A stretch of DNA of 64,000 nt from Cheiracanthium punctorium. Taxonomy: Eukaryota; Arthropoda; Arachnida; Araneae; Cheiracanthiidae. Where the stretch lies: the NCBI GenBank assembly GCA_038373885.1, contig JAWZYV010019913.1, forward strand, positions 50,001 to 114,000. The letters are read 5' to 3'. Below the pieces are notes generated by a model. It did not search any database and had not been told where the DNA came from. It saw only the letters and a list, made by a program, of their open reading frames with translations. Every line of letters starts with the position of its first letter. Positions within the stretch are counted from its first letter, which is position 1. The translations under genes and the position numbers were made by a program. Positions 56,462 to 64,000 of the stretch are shown piece after piece.

Positions 56462-58030
56462 AACCCGAAATTTAGAGAAAGACTTCATTGAAACGATTTC
56501 GTCTCTTGATGAAAATAGAGAAATATTGAAAAAAAAAAAAAAGTTTTTCGCTATCTTATCTAGTGGATTAATACGGTGGGGTGAGATCAGGAATAGACTA
56601 TCATTATAAAGTTTTATTTTAAAAAATGCAAAAGTACAATTTCACTTAGGTAGTTAATGAAAATGACATAGATAACACCGAAAAGTACTGACATATCACC
56701 CATAATGAAACAAAAACCTAATTAGATACAAAATTTGAGAAAAATCACAGGCAGGCCCTGATTATGGAATACGCCCACAAGGCCTGTGCCTATAGTTAAA
56801 AAAAAAGTATAGGGAACTCAAAACTGTAATACTTGTGATTAAATATATAATGTACTATTCTAATGTAAAAATTCAGGCTTACAAAAAAAAAAGAAAAAAA
56901 AAACCCTTTAACTGTCTTTTAAGGTACGATGTATTTTGCTTAAAATGAATATGTCCGAAACTGAGAATAAACAGCCCTAAGTAAAATGTATAATTCAGTT
57001 TCTGCTTTTCCCTGCTTCATTAAATAGCGTGTTGGAAACGTCAATATTAGTTTAAGCGGAGCCAGTTGAATACTTTTCAAGCACGTCTTTTGAAATGGAA
57101 TAGAAGATGTGTGTGTGCGTTGAGGGGGGGGGGGGGAGAAATTGCATTTTCAGTGTATATCTTTCGCTTCATTATTATCCCAGCCAGATAGTGATTATAT
57201 GTCTCAGATTTGTATACCCATGTTTTGCCCATATTATCATTTTGATTAAAATATTCAATAGTATCCAAGCTTGTCGTAAACAATCTATGAAACACGTGAT
57301 TTTTAATGTTGGGAGTTTTATTTTGAAAATATTTTATGGAGGAGAATAGAGAACTTTTCCGTAATCAAGTAATTCCTTGCGCTGTGCAGTCCAAAATCTA
57401 CGAACACAGATAAAGAAATACATTTCAGTCGCCACTATTCACAAAACGATTTCAAATTACATGACTTGTAGTGAACTTCATAACCCAATAAGGGTCTCAA
57501 ATTGTCACAACAGGAACTGTTATTTGTGACTGCGTCGGAGAAATACGACCAAATGTAATTATTGTTTGAAACAGTAAATAAAATTATCTAAATCTTTTTT
57601 AATTATTTATTTATCGTTTAGCAATACTTTGATGTAATTAATTAATTTTTGGTTATAAAAAAATGTAATTTTGATCAAATGTACATTAAGAAAAAATAAA
57701 ATTTTTCTGTCTACCTCGGTCGACAATTCTAATGTCAAGATAAATGGATTTTTTTTTCTTTTTTTAATTTGTATTTTAGCTAGGGTTGCCAACCGTCCCG
57801 CGAGAGCCGGGAAGTCTTCTAGGGCTTTAGGAAGTACGTCTCGCGAAAGGAGTGTGCGGGACGCCAGATGTCCCATTTTTGGCCAGTTTTTTTTGATAAG
57901 AATAAGTAATTTAATAATTTGATAAATTATATTGATCTCGGAAGAGATTTAAAACATTAAGTTTTTTCCTAAATAAATATGATCTCGTCAGAAGTGATTG
58001 TATACGTTAAATTTCTTTTCTAAATAAGTA
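56462..58030. other. 1.6 kb without a recognised gene
   Basis: It includes a TAGGGTTGCCAACCGTCCCG motif (about 57780-57800) that looks repeat-derived, and a G run at 57124-57137. Confidence 0.35.
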
Positions 58031-58214
58031 ATACAGTGAAATTTCTCATGAGTTACCTCTCTCCGTTGCACAAAAAATCGGTCGTTAAGAGAGGTGGTCG
58101 CTCAAAGAAGTATATATATTTGGTAGTCAAGAAATAAAAATACTAAAAAATATTGTTTATTTCGTTATTTAAGAAATTGCATACTAGTACATAAATAATT
58201 ATACAAACATATTT

Positions 58215-58553
58215 TTAAAATTTAAATTTTAATAAAATATTTAGAAATTTAGATTGTTGCATTTTTTTTTCTTTACTTCTCGCTCTACTTAATGTTTTAC
58301 ATCTGACAAAAAAGCATTTATCCTGATATTCTATAGGCATTCCCAGTTTGCCATAATAAAATCTATTTGCTTTAAAACTTGCTTTTTGGATTTTGCCACA
58401 ACCAAAAGCAACCGCCAACTTCCTCTCCGAATTTCTTTTTTCGTGTGACTCAGTGGCATCAATGCGCAGCTCCAACAGCATAATCACTCGTTTCTTAGAC
58501 ACGTCTCTTCTCATCCTACAAAATTTGTATGTAATGGATGAGTGTGCATGCAC
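58215..58553 (-). pseudogene. Tigger/pogo transposase N-terminal fragment
   Basis: The 112-codon minus frame contains RVIMLLELRIDATESHEKRN and then SERKLAVAFGCGKIQKASFK. This has the layout of the Psq/CENP-B-type helix-turn-helix at the start of Tigger transposases (K-LA-FGCGK-Q). The DDE domain is absent, so it is a relic. Confidence 0.68.
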
Positions 58554-58590
58554 ATACTGTCGATTTGCAGTAGGACGAATGGTTTGGAAT

Positions 58591-58591
<1 letters not shown>

Positions 58592-58624
<33 letters not shown>
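58592..58624. repeat. Poly(T) tract
   Basis: About 33 consecutive T inside the Tigger relic. Confidence 0.95.
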
Positions 58625-58627
<3 letters not shown>

Positions 58628-58825
58628 TTTACTTCCGGAAAAGTGCAAGAAAATTTTCGGACAGGGTGCCGGGACCTATCGCTTATAGAGCGTTGTGTGG
58701 TCTCTTCTAGAGGATCTTTTAACATCAAGTAAATTGGGTAAAAAGTCGGTGTCTTAAAAAATGGTTGTTGGGAGAGACGGTCGCTTAATAGAGGTGGTCT
58801 CTCATAGAAGTTTCACTGTAATTTC

Positions 58826-59213
58826 AATAGTTTTACAAAGAACAGTATAGGACCTTTAGTATTCATTAAAGGAGTTAAATAATTTTCTTGAAAGTTTTCG
58901 CTTTTAAATTAATTCGACCAAATGCAACAGTTTTTTTTTTAATTTTTATAAGACGGCAGAAAATCCTTTAAGTAATTTTTAAAATAATTTTTACGTCTTT
59001 TTAACTTTTTGACTACAACTGACCAATACATATTAAAAGGAAAACAAAAAGATATAGTCCCAAATTTCAATCTGCTAAGCCATTTTTTATAACTAAACAA
59101 ATCAGCAATAAAAAAAAAAAAATTCAGTTTTAATTTCCCCCAAAAATTATTTTTGACTTAGTAGACTGCACTAGTAAGACAACGATTTTTTAGATAGTTT
59201 CAATTTTGCAAAT
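58826..59213. repeat. 390-bp repeat with the empty hAT target site
   Basis: Matches 33938-34083 joined to 42654-42885. A single CTTTAAGT at 58966-58973 marks the pre-insertion site. It lies between two copies of the Tigger right-end segment (58690-58818 and 59222-59353). Confidence 0.9.
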
Positions 59214-59221
59214 AATTTTAG

Positions 59222-59353
59222 GAGGGTAGTGCAGTCTCTTCTAGAGGATCTTTTAATATTAAGTAGATAGGGTTAAAAATCGATGCTTTAAAAAAGCGGT
59301 CGTTGAGTTACGGACTCGCTTAATAGAGGTGGTCGCTTATAGAAGTTTCACTG
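59222..59353. repeat. Duplicate of the Tigger right terminus
   Basis: TCTCTTCTAGAGGATCTTTT, GCTTAATAGAGGTGGTCGCT and AGAAGTTTCACTG followed by TA parallel 58690-58818. Confidence 0.85.
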
Positions 59354-59359
59354 TATTAT

Positions 59360-60750
59360 GATTTCAGCAAAAGTTGTTTAATATAACTTTTTTTCAAACA
59401 AGTAATTATAATATTTAAGATTTTGAACTTCTCTTTAAAATGTATATTATCAATACCCACTTATGTTTTTTTTTTTTTTTAAACGTCAAACCTAAATATT
59501 TTGTTTTTGTTCGTGAAAGAAAATAAAAAGTTTATTTACTTTAAGTGCATATTATAATACTATTTGTTTTGATTATAAAGAGAAATGGAAGACCCTAACA
59601 AGTAATATTAATTTTTCATTGGTTTACCCTATTGTTTTAACTTTTGTTAATTATTGCACGTATAATTATGCCAAATTAGTATGCGTGGTATTCAATAAAA
59701 TTATTGAGTAGAGTGTGGATATTGACTGTAAAAATTAAATCTGATTTTAATTGTGTTTCTCGCCTTCCTGTAATAAGTAAGCGGAATACCGCTGACACGG
59801 TAGTCTTGTAAATCCATCTATAAAAGTTGGCAAGCCTAACTGGAGCCCTTGCTCACTGAGTTCCAGTTATACCAAGAGTGCGTCTGACAAGATCACATGT
59901 GCATTCTATTTCTAAAAATATGTTTACGTTATTTAATATTTTAAGAGGGATTGTAAGTCTATTTATAAGGTACAAAAAAAAAAAAACTATGTCCTTCCTG
60001 ACGTGATGAAATGAAAATTTTAATAAATAAAACAGAAGTTTGATTCATTTAAAAAGTCTTCTTGCAGAAGAAGTCTTGATCACTGTAAAAACTCGCAGAC
60101 TTTTGCACAGTAGTTTAAAAATGTGTTTTACTTATCTAAAACGGAAACGCAAGCTAAAAGAATTTTTCTCTGTATGCATCAAAAGAAATGCATGTTGCAT
60201 CTTAATCAGTTGTTGTGTGGCGCCATCTCAAAAAACTTTGTTTCTTTAAAAATCGGCAATCTCATCGCGATATATTTGTATCCGTATCCTTAAAATTAAA
60301 ATTTAGAATTTCACTGAAAATAAGTTTGCAATTTTAAATCAGTTGTTGGAAATACATATTTAAATCAGTTGTTGGAAATACATATTTAAAAACAACATAT
60401 TTCAGATTAATTTAAATACTTTTTTTAATAATAAAAAATGTGCTCATTTTCTTAAAAACTTTCAATAGTATTCGAAAGAGATTTCCAAAATTTACCATTA
60501 AACCATCTAGATGCGCGGAAATAGATTTCTTGGTATCTAGATCCGTAGGTGCTGATTCGGATCTTGCTTTTAGTGTCAAGCCCGTAGCCAGACGATTCGA
60601 CAAGGGGAGCAGTGCCCCCAAGATGGTTATGAATTTTCGAATATTTTCTTTTCCTCCTCCCCCTTCAGAGGGCATTTAAGTGTTACGAAAGTATATTTTT
60701 GGCTGTTTTATTTCTTTCACTAATGTTTTGCATGTGTTAATAAAATTAGA
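59360..60750. other. 1.4 kb without a recognised gene
   Basis: A short tandem duplication AATCAGTTGTTGGAAATACA lies at 60337-60386. Nothing else is assigned. Confidence 0.4.
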
Positions 60751-60951
60751 GTGGTGTGGAAAAAACTCCTGAACACGCTCAATTTTTTTTAACCTAATTT
60801 TTGTAGTTGATTTAATTTTTCGTTATGAAATAATCCTAATATCTTAACTTTTGTTAGTGATTCTCATGTGCTTTAACACTTTTCAACAGGGCTGAAAAGT
60901 GTTTATGATTTCGGTTACTCTGTCTATCTATCTGTTCGTCCGTGCTCTAAC

Positions 60952-61118
60952 CAGGTGCGTTGCCAGAAGGGGCTGAGGGGACTGCAACCCCCCCCCCCGC
61001 CCCCGAAATGGGACACTTTACTTAGTTTACAATTTGATATTTAGCTTACAATTGAACTTTAGCTTACTATTTGATACCCAGCTCCCCTTCCAGAAATAAA
61101 ATCCTGGCTACGCTGCGG
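60952..61118. mobile_element. 167-bp hAT MITE with perfect TSD, nested
   Basis: CAGGTGCGTTGCCAG and, inverted, CCGCAGCGTAGCCAGG. GCTCTAAC flanks both sides (60944-60951 and 61119-61126). Its relative is 15397-15540. Confidence 0.85.
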
Positions 61119-61164
61119 GCTCTAACTATCATAAATGTACATATCGATTACTATGAAATTTATA

Positions 61165-62100
61165 TAGGGTGATTCCAAATTAGATTGATAAATTTCTAGG
61201 AGGGTAGGTTAGAACAAGACGGTTCAGAATCACAAAGCAATGTGGGGTCGGAAACGTTATCTTCGTGTACCTGTTTATAATCACTTCAGAAGAGTTCAAG
61301 TAATAGTGAACTTTCCGACCCCCGATTTTTCAAAAACCAATGCAACTTTCACAGATTGCACTTGATAAAAAGTGCTAATTCAGAAATTCTTTCCCATTAC
61401 ATTCATGAAATTTTCGTAGAAGACTCCATTGTTTATGATACCTGGTTAAGAAATTAGACGAACACTTCAAACTTGTTCCAAAGTGATTATTAATATGTAT
61501 TAGGTGTACCGGAAAGTATTGTCGTTTTTTCGTATGTCAATATTTTGCCTAGCCAAAACTACAGAAGCTTATAATACGAAATTTGCCAGGTACGTGAGTT
61601 TTATAACATAGGCGCTAGAAAACAGAGCATTTTCCAAAATTTGTAACTCATGGGGGATAGGGAGCCAAAACGTTCTTTTCAGATATCCTGTGTGATCTCA
61701 AAGAGGAAAAGAGATATCCATAAAATTCTTGCCTTAAAATACAATGCTCACGAATACCTAAAAATAGATTTCAGAACATTTCTAATAGAATACTCCAAGG
61801 AGGGTAGACGTGAAAAAAGGGGGAGGGTGGCCATTTTTCTCTGAGAGGAAAAAAAAATATTATCTATAGAATTCTCGCTTTGAAATTATGAGTCCTGTGC
61901 TTAGGCACAGATTGTTTGTTAATTCAATAATTGATGAAAATTCATTTGTTTGAATTTTATGTAAAGCAACGATATTTTTTTCCGGTACACCTAATACATG
62001 AAGACGAGGTTTCGGACTCCATATTACTATGTTATTCTGAACCGTCTGGCTGTAACCTACCCCTCCTATAAATTTGTTAATCTACTCTGGAATCACCCTG
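61165..62100. mobile_element. TA-flanked element with about 90-bp inverted repeats, nested
   Basis: TAGGGTGATTCCAAATTAGA and, inverted, CAGGGTGATTCCAGAGTAGA. The arms share GATTAA/GATTGATAAATTT, AGGAGGGTAGGTTA and GACGGTTCAGAAT. TA dinucleotides flank it (61163-61164 and 62101-62102). Non-coding. Confidence 0.82.
61500..61994. mobile_element. Mariner-type MITE nested in the 61.2-kb element
   Basis: TTAGGTGTACCGGAAAGTA and, inverted, TTAGGTGTACCGGAAAAAAA, between TA dinucleotides (61498-61499 and 61995-61996). No transposase. Confidence 0.88.
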
Positions 62101-63164
62101 TAGATGCTATTCCTATGTACTGTGCGTGTACCCCATTGAAAATGGGGTATATATAAGATCTAGAGCTCTTTCACAGAAGCACTCAGAAGGATTCAATAAA
62201 TTATGCTCTGTGGGCCGCCATTCTTTAAAGCGTATTTTAGATATTCGGCTATTTCAATTCAAACAAAATTGATATATGTAAAAAAGGATTACAAAATAAA
62301 ACTCTCCATCGAAAATAGTGTTTTTATCATTTATAGTTCTTTTACAGGAGCACTCAAATATACAGTGATTCTGGAAAACGGTGAAAGAGGAATGGATATC
62401 AATACCCCTGGAAATTTTGAAGAAGCAATTCTATCATTTAAATCACGGTATAGACTTACTGTCCAGTAAAAGGACTCTCTCATTGACCATTAAAAATAGT
62501 CTTTACATTTTTAAACATTAACTATATGATCTCAAAATCATTGTAAAAGTGAGTAAACACCCTCGGTATTTACTGCAGTCAGAGCACAGACAGACAAACC
62601 GAAATCATAAAACCTTATTAGCTTTGTAGAAACTGTTAAAACACATTAGAATTACCAACAATAGCTAAGATATTAGGATAATTTCATAAAAATAGTTTAT
62701 TCAATTACAAAATCTAGGCAAAAAATCTGAGTGTGTTCAGGATTTTTTGCCATCACTATATATTTTAAATTGGATTTCGATTTTCATATAACATTTAATT
62801 TTATAACTATTTAATTATGATAACAAAATTAAACTACCTTTTAATGCCTATCTGCGGTAAACATAATCTGCGGCAATGCCGAACTTTATTTCCACACAGT
62901 CTTAATTTTTTAATGATAATGTTATTTTATTTTATTATTTTTTTGGAAAACTATGTTCCTGAAAATACTCTCACTGTTCTGAAATTCAAATTTTTTTGTT
63001 TACTGGTGAAAATGTATTAGACACTCAATACTTGATAAACATAGTAATTCATAATTTTTTTAACAGTAGAATAATAAAAACATGATGTACTGTAGCAACA
63101 ATGTAGACCATTCGCTTGTGCATGATGACAAAACTTATAAACAACAGTCAGCAACTCATACAAT

Positions 63165-63240
63165 CCAGGGAGTTTAGTGGTATCTCGGGAGCTAAGACGT
63201 TGAACTCGTAACGTGAAGGCCGAGGGTTTGAATCTGACAC
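63165..63240 (+). repeat. tRNA-like module of a SINE or tRNA pseudogene
   Basis: GTTTAGTGGTATCTCGG resembles a pol III A box and GAGGGTTTGAATCTGAC a B box, about 50 bases apart. The sequence CTCGTAA between them resembles a Thr(CGT) anticodon loop, but the stem does not pair well, so it is not a functional tRNA. Confidence 0.5.
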
Positions 63241-63534
63241 ACCACTGAAGACCACCGTGTATATGCATATGCGATGTATGAAGTTAGATCCGTGGTTCCG
63301 AAAAGTTCTCTAAGCGGTCGCTAGCAGTTTCCGAAAAGTGACAATATTCAGAATTTCCCCACCTTCTGATGAGGATCGAAATTGTGACGGGAAGTTCCAG
63401 GAAGGACGTATGCAGTTGTGGTTGCATTTGGAGAATTTATTTTTGGACTCGTGTGCTTGGTTTAAAAAATCCGCTTACAAATCTACGTCACAATGACAGT
63501 GTTTACTAGCACACAGAAAAAAAATTTAAGCAAC

Positions 63535-63605
63535 TAGGATATGAATGGGAATCGAACCCACCACCGTACCCTTAAGCGACTGAGGTGGACAGACCGTTAA
63601 AGGAC
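63535..63605 (-). repeat. Second tRNA-like module, opposite strand
   Basis: On the minus strand, CCACCTCAGTCGCTTAAGGG followed by GGTGGGTTCGATTCCCATTC gives A-box-like and near-perfect B-box sequences. No acceptor stem is visible. With 63165-63240 it brackets a SINE-like body also found at 31.6 kb. Confidence 0.5.
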
Positions 63606-63609
63606 GCAT

Positions 63610-64000
63610 ATAGATTTAAACGACACATTTGGTGACGTGATCTGTCTTCTTCTGTGAAACAAAACGAACGTTGTTCCCTGTGAGTATTCTCCTCATTTTG
63701 AACCTATTCCAGATAAAAGACTTAACACTTCGACTGGCACGTCCAGAGATATCGTTTGAACCTGGAGAGCATTAGAGCCACGACAGACTTTACGTACACC
63801 AACTCCCTTTAACTTATACGGTTCACAGCAGACTCGGTTGAGAGAAGTGGCTACCCTCCAAAGCACTGGCCAAAGCTGGGTGTTACTTCACTTTCGAAGT
63901 TGTGGTGGGAACCGAGTTTAACGGACTGCAGATCCTGACTGGGGCAGTATTAGCAGAATTCTGGAAGAAAAATAGAATTAAAAACTATTCCTTAAAACTT
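63610..64000. other. Right edge, no recognised feature
   Basis: Less AT-rich than its surroundings. No frame longer than a few dozen codons, and no repeat match within the window. Confidence 0.35.

Larger units (their letters stand above)
58034..58818 (-). mobile_element. Tigger/pogo-like element, deletion derivative
   Basis: CAGTGAAATTTCTCATGAG on the left and, inverted, CAGTGAAACTTCTATGAGAG on the right, inside TA dinucleotides (58032-58033 and 58819-58820). Inner repeats of GAGAGGTGGTCGCT occur near both ends. The minus-strand frame matches a pogo-type DNA-binding domain. Confidence 0.83.
60752..62756. mobile_element. 2.0-kb element with about 200-bp inverted repeats and nested MITEs
   Basis: AAAACTCCTGAACACGCTC near 60760 is mirrored by GAGTGTGTTCAGGATTTTTT near 62729. 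Further in, AATAATCCTAATATCTTA, the TGTTTTAAC hairpin, TTATGATTTCGGT and GTCTGTCTG-type motifs are mirrored too (to about 60950 and 62575). Single arms of the same family occur at 17.03 and 24.3 kb. The outer ends are approximate and no target duplication was confirmed. Confidence 0.72.

Noticed and set aside
63165..63240. Functional tRNA-Thr(CGT)
   Set aside because: The anticodon stem does not pair and no acceptor stem can be built, so only a tRNA-like relic is claimed.

Overview
This window is animal nuclear DNA, most likely from an arthropod and possibly an arachnid. It is AT-rich, has GT-AG introns, and carries no bacterial-style gene packing. The transposon families (Tc1/mariner, Tigger/pogo, many hAT MITEs, Helitrons, a Penelope-like element) and the long C or G runs in small hAT MITEs fit that guess. 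The species assignment is inference only.

Only one host gene is recognisable. Positions 218-3497 (+) hold the last three coding exons of an NT5DC2/NT5DC3-type 5'-nucleotidase domain protein. The rest of that gene lies to the left of the window. Its introns carry a Penelope-like element with a GIY-YIG endonuclease frame (466-1229, minus) and a deleted Tc1/mariner relic (2069-2689). From 3498 to about 9050 there is AT-rich DNA with many AATAAA motifs and no recognisable transposon, consistent with a long 3' UTR followed by intergenic DNA.

From 9.05 kb to the right edge the window is a transposon graveyard. In order: a tandem duplication (9.05-9.38 kb); a hAT relic with a perfect 8-bp target-site duplication (TSD) (10914-12073); a cluster of hAT MITEs (12.2-16.7 kb); two near-identical 1.1-kb repeats (20.0 and 22.6 kb) with a mariner relic between them; an intact Tc1-like element with an uninterrupted DD34E transposase (27095-28600); and a 1.05-kb non-autonomous hAT (29139-30187).

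The most striking structure spans 34084-42653. A degenerate hAT element has been invaded by three other transposons, each with its own TSD: the 1.05-kb hAT (34831-35876), a 4.7-kb element with about 0.63-kb inverted repeats and a 4-bp TSD (36093-40770, probably Sola-like), and a 1.66-kb hAT (40959-42620). The last one contains a 32-bp-arm perfect palindrome and a 75-bp minisatellite. A second copy of the flanking repeat at 58.8-59.2 kb preserves the empty insertion site.

Downstream are tandem Helitrons on the minus strand (44.4-48.3 kb, with a helicase remnant), a second Helitron-like cluster (49.4-52.3 kb), a hAT relic with a perfect TSD (52428-53179), a TTAA-flanked element (55571-56456), a Tigger/pogo relic (58034-58818), a long-TIR element containing three further elements (60.75-62.76 kb), and two inverted tRNA-like modules (63.2-63.6 kb). 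The only gene relationship is host gene versus selfish DNA. No pathway or operon is present.
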